A stretch of DNA of 64,000 nt from Candidatus Heimdallarchaeota archaeon (GTDB lineage: Archaea > Asgardarchaeota > Heimdallarchaeia > Heimdallarchaeales > Heimdallarchaeaceae), in contig JAAFKI010000154.1 in NCBI GenBank assembly GCA_021399345.1, positions 1 through 64,000 on the forward strand. The letters run 5' to 3'. Positions 18,782 through 29,068 of this stretch are shown here, piece after piece (position 1 is the first letter of the stretch; every line of letters starts with the position of its first letter). Made by a program: the position numbers and the translations under genes. A model generated the notes under the pieces. That model was given only the letters and a program-made list of their open reading frames with translations. It was not told the origin of the DNA and did no database searches.

Positions 18782-20332
18782 TTAGATATAATCTACTCTG
18801 AGTAACAGTTCATACGATGGTTTTAGTTTTTCCACAACTTGCTTTCGAATGTTTTCTTTGTATTTGTCTAAACCTTCAAATTTCACAACAAGTTCAGCTA
18901 ATTCGGCATCGCTTAATGCTTTCATTTTAGATATGTCTTCGGATATATCTTGAACACTAATTGATACGTCTGATTCTTTGATAGATGTACGTAAAACAAT
19001 CTTAAGTTGCTGCAGTGCATCGTTAATCATTGAAACTGGAACATCATAAGCATTCATTGTATTTCTTATTCTTTCTAATGTAATGACGTTAATATCGGTT
19101 ATTTCATCTTCTCTTGCTTGAAGTAATACTGTTTCCCCAATGATGTTATTCATTGTACGAAGATCAATATGTGGGTTTCTTTGAGGGTCGTGAATTTCAT
19201 CTAAACCAGTATAGAAATCTGCTCTAGCCATTCTACTCTCAGAACGAACACCTTTTGCTTTGAGATTGCCAGGTAGGGAATTGTCACCTAAGAAAGCTAG
19301 AAAATCAACAGCTAATCGACTTACGAAATCAGTTGTTTCTTTTTCTAATTCATGGAGTTGAATAATGGAGGGGTTAGCAGTAATTTTTCTTCGAGAAAGA
19401 ACAATTTGTTCATCAAACATATCTTTAATGATTTGTTCTCTGCTTTCCACAGAACGAGCGGGCCAGAGAACTTCAGGAATACGATTAATGATTGGTTGAC
19501 TTTCTTCTCCAAATACTGTCAAAGGAGCATTCGATGTGAAAAGAACTGCACCATCAATATAAACTGGCTCTCCTTGAATATTGTATTTGATAACCATTGG
19601 TTCTTCAAGAAAACCCATCAAAGATTCTAGCAGGCTTAATGGAAGTCTTTGTATTTCATTAACTACAATGAAACCATGTGATAATATTCCTACTTTGTGT
19701 GAAGTTGCTGCATATGTAGTTGAAGTTTCTTTTCCAAATAATTCTTCTAAATTCTCAACACCAGCAAGAAGCATGGATAAGCTCTCAGGGTCGGTTCTAG
19801 GATCTAGTTGAGATCTTCTAACTATAGTTTTAGAAGCTTCAAGTTTTCCTAAACGACTAACAACTTCCTTTGGAGGAATGGATAACATACTATTTGTATT
19901 ATCCAAATCGACAGAGTTGTCATCTGTTGAAAGTATGGCTTCAATATTTTTTCTACAATATGGACAGAGAGATTGCATCACACGAATTCCAGCAAAGGGA
20001 TTAGCTGGGAAATTGTTCATTACATCTACTATATATCCAGCATCCTCTAAAAAGGGACATCCTTCAATATGGTATTTGGAATTATTAATTTCTCTAACAA
20101 TATGATCTAGCAAAATTCTAGCAAACAATGATTTAGCTTCTCCTGTTGGACCAGTAAGTAGAACCTTTCCACCTACGGCTAGTTTATCCATTACCAGATT
20201 TTTACCAACATCATTTCCTCTAACGCTGACGTCTTTTGAAACTCTTTCACGGAATTCAGGATTCATAAGGATTGATCTAACAGAAAATCCATCATAACCA
20301 TCCTTCATTAATTTCTGTATTGTGAGTGTCAT
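18782..20332 (-). CDS. MoxR-like AAA+ ATPase
   Basis: Walker A GPTGEAKS (MoxR GxxGxAK[ST]), GFIVVNEIQRLPLSLLESLMGFLEE, VLFTSNAP sensor; internal CPYC pair. Confidence 0.88.
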   Translation of the reverse strand: MTLTIQKLMKDGYDGFSVRSILMNPEFRERVSKDVSVRGNDVGKNLVMDKLAVGGKVLLTGPTGEAKSLFARILLDHIVREINNSKYHIEGCPFLEDAGYIVDVMNNFPANPFAGIRVMQSLCPYCRKNIEAILSTDDNSVDLDNTNSMLSIPPKEVVSRLGKLEASKTIVRRSQLDPRTDPESLSMLLAGVENLEELFGKETSTTYAATSHKVGILSHGFIVVNEIQRLPLSLLESLMGFLEEPMVIKYNIQGEPVYIDGAVLFTSNAPLTVFGEESQPIINRIPEVLWPARSVESREQIIKDMFDEQIVLSRRKITANPSIIQLHELEKETTDFVSRLAVDFLAFLGDNSLPGNLKAKGVRSESRMARADFYTGLDEIHDPQRNPHIDLRTMNNIIGETVLLQAREDEITDINVITLERIRNTMNAYDVPVSMINDALQQLKIVLRTSIKESDVSISVQDISEDISKMKALSDAELAELVVKFEGLDKYKENIRKQVVEKLKPSYELLLRVDYI

Positions 20333-20349
20333 GAGCTTTACCTTTTTTA

Positions 20350-20952
20350 TTATATATTTTGATTATTTTCTTCTTCTGTAGCAAATTGCACTTGCACAGG
20401 TTTGATTTTTTCTAATAGTTTTTCTTTTTCTTCCCAAGACTTAATGTGTCCAATATGGATTACTCTCTTCAACCATTTTAGAGCTTCAAGTTGAGAAGAG
20501 ATATCGGGTATGTCAAAAAGATTCCATAGTCTATCAGTAAGACGAATGAGAGAGAGATTCTCAATTAACTCTCCACGAGACAAAGCACCTTGGAGATTTG
20601 AGTTATATGCACAGATCGCAATTGGAAGATTTTTTGTTTCAGAATCCCAAGCTATCTTTTCCCAGAAATAGTTTCTTTCATGTTTTATCATTTCTTCTTT
20701 GGTTGCATCAATAAGATATAACAACCCTTCAAATGGAACAAATTGTTTATGTTTGAATTTGAACCCTAAAGAATATGGTAATTCAGTTAGAGAACTATCT
20801 ATTATGAATTCTGAGAGAGATGTATTAGACCTCATCAGTAGAGTTCTGTTTCTAGTTGCAGGAGTATTATCTCCCAAAACTAGTATAGATACTTCTGGGG
20901 AACCTAGCTTTCTTCTAAGAGAACTTTTCAGATTCTGAATAAAGTTAGTCAT
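20350..20952 (-). CDS. Arf/Sar-like G-domain protein lacking canonical GTP-binding motifs
   Basis: VSILVLGDNTPATRNRT at the P-loop position; FEGLLYLIDATKEEM...LPIAICAYNSNLQGALSRGELIENLSLIRLTDRLWNLFDI...LEALKWL follows the Arf template LIFVVDSNDRE...LVFANKQDLPNAMSxxEIxDKLxLxxLxxRxW...GLxWL. Confidence 0.7.
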   Translation of the reverse strand: MTNFIQNLKSSLRRKLGSPEVSILVLGDNTPATRNRTLLMRSNTSLSEFIIDSSLTELPYSLGFKFKHKQFVPFEGLLYLIDATKEEMIKHERNYFWEKIAWDSETKNLPIAICAYNSNLQGALSRGELIENLSLIRLTDRLWNLFDIPDISSQLEALKWLKRVIHIGHIKSWEEKEKLLEKIKPVQVQFATEEENNQNI

Positions 20953-21058
20953 TGGGTTTCGTTAAAAAGCAACCTATGTGCATCTTTATCAATTTTTTGA
21001 ATAAGAAGTTTTTAGAATAAGAGTAAAAGTTTAGAACTTCAATAAAAATGAAATAGTA

Positions 21059-21553
21059 ATGAGTCAAAAAATTCTAAGCATAGTTGTCGCTGGTATTGAG
21101 TATAATAACAAGTGGTTGTTTATCAAACGTGAAAGAGGAGATTATCAAAAGAAATGGGCTTTAGTTGGGGGGAAAATGCATTTTGATGAAACAATAAAAG
21201 AATCAATTTTAAGAGAAATAAAAGAAGAAACGGGTTTAGAAGTTGAGTGGGTTGGAATCAAATCTATCCTAAATGAAAAACTCAAAGAGAAAAATTCTGG
21301 AGAAACAACACAACATTTCATTATTATTTTATGTTTAACAAAAGCAAATAGTGACGAGGTCAAAGAAACAGAAGAAGGAGAATTATGCTGGTTCACTAAA
21401 CAAAAAATCAGAAATAATGAAAATGAGATCATTCCCTCTGATTATCATATGATGACAAATTTGATTATGAAAGAATCATTAAACCAGATTGTTGAAGTGG
21501 AACTATTAGAAAAAGAAGATGAATTATCTCTTGGTTTATTTGAAGAATATTAA
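21059..21553 (+). CDS. NUDIX hydrolase
   Basis: Complete Nudix box GKMHFDETIKESILREIKEETGL. Confidence 0.95.
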   Translation: MSQKILSIVVAGIEYNNKWLFIKRERGDYQKKWALVGGKMHFDETIKESILREIKEETGLEVEWVGIKSILNEKLKEKNSGETTQHFIIILCLTKANSDEVKETEEGELCWFTKQKIRNNENEIIPSDYHMMTNLIMKESLNQIVEVELLEKEDELSLGLFEEY

Positions 21554-22503
21554 TTAATTATTTTCTCAAATTCTTCTGTATTTATTTTAGAACCACTAAT
21601 AACAAGAACAACTTCACTCCCTTGGAATTTCTTAATCTTTTGAATAAATGATGCAACAGACAATACCGCAGCACCCTCAACTATCAGTTTGTGTTCTTTG
21701 AAAAGCAACCTTAAAGCGTTTTTAATTTCTTCTTCTGAAACCATAATGTATTCATCTACATATTTTTTGCAATAATCGAAAGTAATAGAATCGGGTTCTA
21801 TCCCTCCAGCAGTTCCATCAGATAATGTGGGTTTTGATTCGTAATCTATTATTCTTCCTGCCTTAATTGATTCATACATTACTGGAGAATTAATTGGTTG
21901 GCACCCAATGATTTCAATTTCCCCAAATTTATTCTTCAAATAGCTTGCAACACCTGAAATCAAACCTCCTCCTCCTATGGGAACTAAAACAAAATCGGGT
22001 TTCCTTAATTGTTTCTCTAATTCTATTCCTATAGTTCCTTGTCCCGCTATGATCTTCAAATTGTTATAGGGAGAGATAAAGTCTATCATGTTTTTCTGAG
22101 CATATTCACGTGCAAATGTTTCAGTTTCAACACAATCATTTCCGTAAAATTCTATCTTAACATTCTGCTCTTCTAATGCCTTAATCTTAGTTTGGGATGC
22201 GTTTTTAGGTAGGAATATAGTTCCTTTCAACCCTAAAATATCGGTTCCATGAGCGAAAGCTGCTCCATGGTTTCCAGATGAAGCGGTTATGAATTTATCC
22301 TTGTTTTTTGTAGTACTAAGGAAAATCAGACTATTCATTGCTCCTCTAATCTTAAAAGATCCAGTAACCTGTTGATTCTCTAATTTGAGATATACTTTGC
22401 AATTTCCCATTTTACTTAGAACTGAAGAATACTCTAAGGAAGTCTCTCTAATATATGGTCTAATTCTCTCTTGAGCTTCTTGAATTTCTCTAAGTATATC
22501 CAT
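21550..22503 (-). CDS. Threonine/serine dehydratase-like PLP enzyme
   Basis: KLENQQVTGSFKIRGAMNS, ASSGNHGAAFAHG, PIGGGGLISGVASYLK. Confidence 0.9.
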   Translation of the reverse strand: MDILREIQEAQERIRPYIRETSLEYSSVLSKMGNCKVYLKLENQQVTGSFKIRGAMNSLIFLSTTKNKDKFITASSGNHGAAFAHGTDILGLKGTIFLPKNASQTKIKALEEQNVKIEFYGNDCVETETFAREYAQKNMIDFISPYNNLKIIAGQGTIGIELEKQLRKPDFVLVPIGGGGLISGVASYLKNKFGEIEIIGCQPINSPVMYESIKAGRIIDYESKPTLSDGTAGGIEPDSITFDYCKKYVDEYIMVSEEEIKNALRLLFKEHKLIVEGAAVLSVASFIQKIKKFQGSEVVLVISGSKINTEEFEKIIN

Positions 22504-22711
22504 TTGTTTCTAAGGAATATTCTCCAATTTCTATATAAACTTTAAACCCAATCTTCTGATTCTTTATCATCAATTTTTTTGGAAAAAATCTGAAGAAGAA
22601 TTAGTAAGGAAATTAAATCCGAATGTTTTAGAAATATCATTTCAGGAAAGATTTAGACACTTTCTAAACTTTTCGAGAAAAGGTTTTTACTGAAAACAGA
22701 AATGATATACT

Positions 22712-23782
22712 ATGGCAACTAGTTCTTCCAATGTTGTAAATGAAGATATAATATCAACTAGAAAAGAAAAAGAAGTGGTACAAAACAAAGCATCCAGATA
22801 TCTTTCCATTGATGTTTTCAGAGGTCTAGCAATAGTTGCAATGATTTTTGTTAACGTGATAGCTCCTTTCGATAAAGTTCCGGCATGGTCAAAACACGCC
22901 CTTGATTATGGTTTAACCTATGTTGATCTAGTTACACCTTTCTTCATCTTTGCAATCGGCTTAACTTACACAATGTCTTTTAATCGTTATTTCGAAAAAA
23001 ATGGTTGGTTTCAAACATTCCTAAGATTCTTACGAAGGTATGCAGCATTTTATGGCATGGGAATGATAGGAGCTATGTACCTCTTCACAGACAAAGGAAT
23101 AGTTTTTTCTTGGGGAGTCTTACAAGCTATAGGCTTAGCAGGTATTTTCACCTTATTCTTTCTAAAGTTTCCAAGAATTGTGAGATTTGCAGTTGGTATC
23201 GGTTTATTAGTTGCATATCAATATATTCTGACTATACCTGTAGAAGTAGGTATAGATACTATATCCTTAGCAGATCTAAATTTAGATGATGTTCATGGTG
23301 GAATAATTGGAGGTATTGGTTTTTGCATTCTATTGCTTTTGTGTACAGCAATAATTGATGACTTCCGTAAAACAAACAAATGGTGGATTCTGGGCTGTGG
23401 GGGAATTTTTACTATAGCTGGAATTATTTTGCATTTTGTTTGGAAATCAACAGGTTGGCCTTTATACGGGGGAATCTCCAAAGAGAGGGTCACCGCATCA
23501 TATATCCTCCTCACTGTTGGATTAGGTGCAATTCTTTTCTGGTTATTATGGTTCATCTATGATAAAAAACAGATTACGAAAAACAGAAGTATTTTACAAC
23601 CAATTGGGAGAAATTCATTTTTTATCTATATAATTCATCCCATAATGATCCTATTAACACAGTTAATCTTACCAATTGACACCCACTTTGCACTTGTACT
23701 GTTTCTAGGAATAGTTAGTGTAGCTATTTTGTGGTCTGTATCGTTCTTTCTTGATAAGAAGAAGTTCTACATAGTAATATAA
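22712..23782 (+). CDS. HGSNAT-like membrane acyltransferase (DUF5009/DUF1624-type)
   Basis: SRYLSIDVFRGLAIVAMIFVN N-terminus and polytopic membrane layout. Confidence 0.8.
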   Translation: MATSSSNVVNEDIISTRKEKEVVQNKASRYLSIDVFRGLAIVAMIFVNVIAPFDKVPAWSKHALDYGLTYVDLVTPFFIFAIGLTYTMSFNRYFEKNGWFQTFLRFLRRYAAFYGMGMIGAMYLFTDKGIVFSWGVLQAIGLAGIFTLFFLKFPRIVRFAVGIGLLVAYQYILTIPVEVGIDTISLADLNLDDVHGGIIGGIGFCILLLLCTAIIDDFRKTNKWWILGCGGIFTIAGIILHFVWKSTGWPLYGGISKERVTASYILLTVGLGAILFWLLWFIYDKKQITKNRSILQPIGRNSFFIYIIHPIMILLTQLILPIDTHFALVLFLGIVSVAILWSVSFFLDKKKFYIVI

Positions 23783-23795
23783 CAAATGAGGTTTA

Positions 23796-24713
23796 GTGAT
23801 GAAAGTAGTAGAAGATATTACACAACTCATTGGAAAAACTCCTTTAGTAAAACTAGGAAGACTCTTTCCAAACTCCGAAATTTATGGCAAATGTGAATTC
23901 ATGAACCCTTTAAGTGTAAAGGATCGTCCAGTTCTGCAAATCTTTAACGATGCTGAAGAACAAGGTTTGATTAAACCAGGAGATACTGTGATTGAATGTA
24001 CAAGTGGGAATACAGGAATGGCAGTTTCTTTAATTGCGGCAATAAAAGAATACAAAGCAATACTAGTCATGTCAGAAATACAAAGTATTGAACGACGCCA
24101 AATTCTCAATGCTTTGGGAGCTGAATTGATTTTGACACCTGCGGAATTAGGAACTGAAGGATCCCGACAGAAATTAAAGGAACTATTAGAAGAGAACCCT
24201 GATTACTTCTATATAGGACAACATGTTAATTCTTCAAACCCCAAAGCGCATTATCTATCAACTGGTCCTGAACTATGGAAACAAACAGAAGGAGAAATAG
24301 ATATTCTAATTGCAGGATTAGGTACAGGAGGAACAATATGTGGCGCAGGTAAATACTTGAAGGAAAAAAATTCAAATGTACAATTGGTCGCGGTTGAGCC
24401 TGTTGAATCACCTTACATCTCCAAAGGAATATTCAAACCTCACAAAATGATGGGGACAGCTCCAGGATTTGTACCTGAAACACTTGACAAGGATATAATT
24501 GATGAGATATTTCTGGTTAAACAAGCTGATGCTTTTGAGATGTGTAGAAAAATGGCATTAATAGAAGGTATTCTAATTGGAATAAGCTCAGGAGCAGTAT
24601 GTGAGGCAGCAAAACAAATTTCGAAAAGAGTAGAGAATAAGAAAAAGAAAATTGTTGTTGTTTTAGCGGATACAGGACAAAGATACTTGAGTGTGGAAGG
24701 ATTATTTGTTTGA
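23796..24713 (+). CDS. Cysteine synthase-family PLP enzyme
   Basis: IGKTPLVKLGRLFP, NPLSVKDRPVLQIFNDAEEQG, ECTSGNTGMAVSLIAA, GLGTGGTICGAGKYLKEK, GISSGAVCEAA. Confidence 0.9.
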   Translation: MMKVVEDITQLIGKTPLVKLGRLFPNSEIYGKCEFMNPLSVKDRPVLQIFNDAEEQGLIKPGDTVIECTSGNTGMAVSLIAAIKEYKAILVMSEIQSIERRQILNALGAELILTPAELGTEGSRQKLKELLEENPDYFYIGQHVNSSNPKAHYLSTGPELWKQTEGEIDILIAGLGTGGTICGAGKYLKEKNSNVQLVAVEPVESPYISKGIFKPHKMMGTAPGFVPETLDKDIIDEIFLVKQADAFEMCRKMALIEGILIGISSGAVCEAAKQISKRVENKKKKIVVVLADTGQRYLSVEGLFV

Positions 24714-24726
24714 TTTAAAAGAGGAG

Positions 24727-24804
24727 TGGTGGGGCAGGGCGGATTCGAACCGCCGACTTCCTCCACGTCAAGGAGGTATCATAGCCAGGCTAGATCACTG
24801 CCCC
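24727..24804 (-). tRNA. tRNA-Val(GAC), CCA encoded
   Basis: GGGGCAG/CTGCCCC acceptor, CCTCC-TTGACGT-GGAGG anticodon arm, GGCGG-TTCGAAT-CCGCC T arm, A73 then CCA. Confidence 0.93.
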
Positions 24805-25153
24805 CTTTTATTGATAGGTCTTTCTTCGTTCTCTTCTTTCTTGTTTTCTTTAAATATTTTTTGTTACAAATCTTTGTTTCACCAATATTTGATATTTTTT
24901 TCTTTTTGGTTCATTAAAATCTTCTTTTTTTTCATTCTAATTATTAATTTGATTTCTTCAAATTTGCTTGTTTTCTTTAATATTTTCTCCTTAAGATACC
25001 ATTTTGTCAAACTTTCGTTTTTTTCCGACTCAAAATCATATTCCAATCCTTGTTTCTTTTTTAAATATCACTAGGTAACATTTATAAAAACTTCAACAGA
25101 CAATCTATCAAAGGAACAGTGATAAACTATTCTGTTCACTCGAGTGATTTATT

Positions 25154-27769
25154 ATGGATAAAAGTGTAGCAATGTCTCTAAAAATTGTTGGTTTTCTCCT
25201 TATTCTTACTTCTGCCTGGGCACCTATATATACAATTACATTTGATGCAACAACAACTGAACCTGAACCAATTATTCTTGTTGGTTCTCAGAGCATTACT
25301 GGAGTCCTTAATAATGTATATTACGAAAATAATCTAGCATTTGTAGTAGATTCAGATACAGGGTTAAGTATTGTAAATGTAACTGATGCAACAACACCTG
25401 AGATTATTGGGACATACAATATTGCAAATGGGGCCAATGGTATATTCGTGAAGGATAACTATGCTTACATTGCAGATACGGTCACAGGATTACAGATTGT
25501 TAATATTACTGACCCTACTTCACCAACACAAGTTGGTACATATAGTATTACAGGAGGGGCCACTGATGTATTTGTATCAGGAAATTATACTTACATTGTA
25601 GATTCAACAATAGGGTTTCAAATACTAAATATTAGTGACCCAACAACACCAACACAAGAGGGTGTATTTAGTATTTCAGGGGAAATAAACGGTTTAATTG
25701 TAAAAGATGAATTCGCATATATTGTAGATTCAGTAACTGGTTTACGTATTCTAAATGTTACTGACGCAACTTTACCAAGCTTGGTTGCAACCTTCGATGT
25801 AAACGAACCAGTATATGATGTAGCTGTTTTAGGAAGTTATGCTTACATTGTTGGTGAAAATATTGGCATACAAGTAGTAAATATAAGTAATCCTCAATCT
25901 CCCGTTCTCACTAGTTCTTATTATATTGAAGGAAATGTCAATGGAATACATATTGAAAATGAACATGCATATATTGTTGATTCGACTGTTGGAATACAAA
26001 TTGTTTCAATTATAAATCCAGAAGAACTAACTATTGTAGGCTCACAGGAAATTACAGGAGAGATATATGGAATATTCGTAAAAGACGGATATGCATATGT
26101 TGTAGGATCAGATCTAGAAATCTTTAGAGTAAGACCCAGATCTCAGTATGATTCATCAGGTACACTAGTACGAATCTTCGGTTTCAAAATCGATTATAAA
26201 ATGTTAACTTACAGTAGTGCAAACAACATCGCTCAAGAACGATTCCTGGAAGCTGAAATACCTAGTAGTGTTGTTATTCTTGCTGCAGCTTTGTGGTTTA
26301 TACTAATCTTTGCCGTAGTTGCTGTTGTTCTAGGTCAGGTTTTCCAAAGTGGTGGCTTTAAATCGAGGGGTACATTTGCAGATATTGCTGCAGGTATTCT
26401 TTTACTTATGGCCCTGGTAATCGCTATTCTATCAATGAGCCGGACAATGGCTATAGCAGCTGAAAGATATCAAGCTTTAGTAACGGGACAAACTGCAGCC
26501 TCAACGGCGCCTGTTACGTTTAACCCGAATGATACTTCACCATCTTACTTTGACATTGGTTTAACAGGTTTAATTGGACCTGGATTCTACATATTCACTA
26601 TTGGAATATTAATGATGGTAACTGGTATTTTTCTACCAGTCAATTGGCAACAAACAACCAGCTCCAAAATGTCAAGAAGAATTGGTGATACTGGTGTTCT
26701 TAGATGGGTAAAAAACATAGCATCATTAAGATTAACTACTTACGTTACCCGTAGATTATTAACTCTTATTCCTCTCTTCATTGCAATATGTGTGATGACG
26801 TTTGTAATGGTAAACGGAATGGGTGATCCAGTAGCCTTGTTACTACTTGGAAAACAAAGAGTAACGGAACAAGATAGGATAAATCTTACTAAAAAACTTG
26901 GTTTAGATCAGCCCGTTTATGTTCAATTCGTGTCCTGGTTTTACAACCTCATACGTGGTGATATGGGTATAAGTTTCCAATCAGGTCAATCAATTAATAA
27001 TATGATTGGTGGATTAATTTGGGAAACTCTAAAGCTTCAATTAGCATCATTTGCACTAGCTTTGATTATTTCGATACCTTTGGGTGTTTTGGCAGCAAAG
27101 AATCAAAACACATGGATTGATTCAGCCGCTAGTTCTTTCGCACTCTTAGGTCTCTCAATGCCAATTTTTGTGTTTGGTTTATTATTGATTTATATATTCA
27201 GCGGATATGGTTTAGGATGGTTCCCAGCTGCAAAAGCTCACCGAATACCGACGCCGACGCCTGTATTTAGTCAAACGAACTGGCAATTATTCTGGTCAGG
27301 GCAGTGGGGCGGTGTTGGTGGATTTTGGAATAATGTAGGTGTAAGATTAGGGGATTCACTCCTTCATATGGCTTTACCAACTATTACTTTGACATTCGCT
27401 TTCTTAGCCCTATATACTAGATTAGTTAGGTCAACAATGCTTGAAGTTCTTAGACAAGATTATGTCTTATCTGCAAGAGCAAATGGATTATCTGAAAGAA
27501 CCATTACATGGAAACATGCATTCAGAAATGTTTTGATCCCTGTAGTAACCTATATTGGGTTGTTTATGGCTACAGCTTTAGCTGGGGCCCCAATTACTGA
27601 AACACTCTTCACATGGCCTGGCTTAGGATTCAAGTATGTAGGTGCGGTGCTTCTTTTGGACTTCCCAATGGTCTTGGGTACGACGGCAGTCCTAACGTTA
27701 CTTATCTTACTAGGTAATTTGATAACAGATGTTGCTTACGTTGCGGTAGATCCTCGTATAGAACTATGA
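25154..27769 (+). CDS. Fusion: LVIVD-repeat beta-propeller plus DppB-like ABC permease
   Basis: N-terminal signal/TM, seven or so NAYIVDSxxGLQIxNITDPTxPxxxGxY repeats, then TM segments and a DppB core (YVTRRLLTLIPLFIAICVMTFVM...TRLVRSTMLEVLRQDYVLSARANGLSERTI). Confidence 0.93.
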   Translation: MDKSVAMSLKIVGFLLILTSAWAPIYTITFDATTTEPEPIILVGSQSITGVLNNVYYENNLAFVVDSDTGLSIVNVTDATTPEIIGTYNIANGANGIFVKDNYAYIADTVTGLQIVNITDPTSPTQVGTYSITGGATDVFVSGNYTYIVDSTIGFQILNISDPTTPTQEGVFSISGEINGLIVKDEFAYIVDSVTGLRILNVTDATLPSLVATFDVNEPVYDVAVLGSYAYIVGENIGIQVVNISNPQSPVLTSSYYIEGNVNGIHIENEHAYIVDSTVGIQIVSIINPEELTIVGSQEITGEIYGIFVKDGYAYVVGSDLEIFRVRPRSQYDSSGTLVRIFGFKIDYKMLTYSSANNIAQERFLEAEIPSSVVILAAALWFILIFAVVAVVLGQVFQSGGFKSRGTFADIAAGILLLMALVIAILSMSRTMAIAAERYQALVTGQTAASTAPVTFNPNDTSPSYFDIGLTGLIGPGFYIFTIGILMMVTGIFLPVNWQQTTSSKMSRRIGDTGVLRWVKNIASLRLTTYVTRRLLTLIPLFIAICVMTFVMVNGMGDPVALLLLGKQRVTEQDRINLTKKLGLDQPVYVQFVSWFYNLIRGDMGISFQSGQSINNMIGGLIWETLKLQLASFALALIISIPLGVLAAKNQNTWIDSAASSFALLGLSMPIFVFGLLLIYIFSGYGLGWFPAAKAHRIPTPTPVFSQTNWQLFWSGQWGGVGGFWNNVGVRLGDSLLHMALPTITLTFAFLALYTRLVRSTMLEVLRQDYVLSARANGLSERTITWKHAFRNVLIPVVTYIGLFMATALAGAPITETLFTWPGLGFKYVGAVLLLDFPMVLGTTAVLTLLILLGNLITDVAYVAVDPRIEL

Positions 27770-27786
27770 TAAACAGGTGATATGAG

Positions 27787-29064
27787 TTGCAAAAAACTAA
27801 GAAAACACAAAAAGGGTCTTTTTCTAAAAGACTTAATAATTACTTAGTAGAAAAAAGATTACCAAGATCTATGTCTTGGGCCGGAGCGCTAGCTGTGCTC
27901 TGGCAGCACTACTACCTTAACTATATCGTACAATTCTTAGGTATTTTCTTAATATTTGGAATTGGATTACCATATGGTCTTATGGCATTCGGAGTTTCCA
28001 TGAGTGTAGACGGTGTTCGACTAGGACCAATTGGATCTCCATACGCGTATTTCATCTATGTAATAATTGTTGCATTAGTATGGGTTGGTGTAAAGGTAGG
28101 TTGGAGGTATTACAAGAAGGTAACTGGTAAGAAGGAGATGATTATTGCAAAAGATGGAACTCTTCGAGAAAGAAGTCCTTCTCAATGGACACTTGTTTGG
28201 AGAAGATATAGGAAAAACAAAGTTGCAGTCTTATCAGCTACTCTCGTAGTTGGAATTACACTTTTAGCAATTATTTATCCAATCTTGATGCCTTTTAGTC
28301 CTGTAGGAACTACCCCCCTGTTTGATGCATGGAATGGCGGTGGTTCTTTAGCTAATCCAAATCTAAAGTATCCTGGAGGAACAGATATTCTTGGAAGAGA
28401 TGAATTCTCAAGGTTACTCGCTGGTAGTGAAGTATCCTTAACTGTAGGACTATTCTCAACTGTCATGTCTGTTTTAATAGGGGTGACATTAGGTGCCCTT
28501 GCTGGATACTATAGAGGATGGACTGAAGAAGTAATTATGAGAATTACAGACATGTTTCTTGCTCTACCATTTCTTGTAATAGCAATTCTAGCAGTTTCAT
28601 TCATCAGAAGAGGAAGATTAGTATTTTTGAGACGGATACCACAATCAATAGTTATTATAATTGTACTGGGAATATTTGGTTGGGCAGGATTATGTAGGTT
28701 AGTTACGGCTAACACGAAGCAGATATACAACTTAGATTATGTAAATGCTGCAAGAGTATTAGGAGCAAGTAATCGGAGAATCATTTTGGTTCATATACTA
28801 CCTAACATTTTAGCCCCCATCATCGTTATTGCAACAATATCTATTGCTGGAGGAATTCTCTCAGAAGCAGGATTGACCTTTTTAGGTTTAGGGAGTCCAA
28901 CGACGATCTCTTGGGGACAGATGGTTAATGAAGCACAAACGGTTCTGAAAACGAACCCAGAATTAGCGCTTCTACCAGGATTCGCAATATTCTTTGTTGT
29001 ACTGGCATTTAACTTGCTAGGAGACGCATTAAGAGATGCGCTAGATCCAAGGTTAAGAGAGTGA
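27787..29064 (+). CDS. dppC: Dipeptide/oligopeptide ABC permease, DppC type
   Basis: TTG start; GTDILGRDEFSRLLAGSEVSLTVGLFSTVMSVLIGVTLGALAGYY, EAGLTFLGLGSPTTISWGQM. Confidence 0.93.
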   Translation: MQKTKKTQKGSFSKRLNNYLVEKRLPRSMSWAGALAVLWQHYYLNYIVQFLGIFLIFGIGLPYGLMAFGVSMSVDGVRLGPIGSPYAYFIYVIIVALVWVGVKVGWRYYKKVTGKKEMIIAKDGTLRERSPSQWTLVWRRYRKNKVAVLSATLVVGITLLAIIYPILMPFSPVGTTPLFDAWNGGGSLANPNLKYPGGTDILGRDEFSRLLAGSEVSLTVGLFSTVMSVLIGVTLGALAGYYRGWTEEVIMRITDMFLALPFLVIAILAVSFIRRGRLVFLRRIPQSIVIIIVLGIFGWAGLCRLVTANTKQIYNLDYVNAARVLGASNRRIILVHILPNILAPIIVIATISIAGGILSEAGLTFLGLGSPTTISWGQMVNEAQTVLKTNPELALLPGFAIFFVVLAFNLLGDALRDALDPRLRE

Positions 29065-29068
29065 TACA

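Noticed and set aside
24691-25074. ORFs 24691-25074, 24726-24917 and 24440-24766 with peptides such as VGQGGFEPPTSSTS and MEEVGGSNPPCP
   Set aside because: These translate through tRNA-Val or antisense to cysteine synthase; GGFEPPTS/GGSNPPCP peptides are a classic antisense-tRNA artefact.
24805-25075. T-rich intergenic tract after tRNA-Val
   Set aside because: Low complexity without clear repeats or stems; likely ordinary AT-rich spacer.
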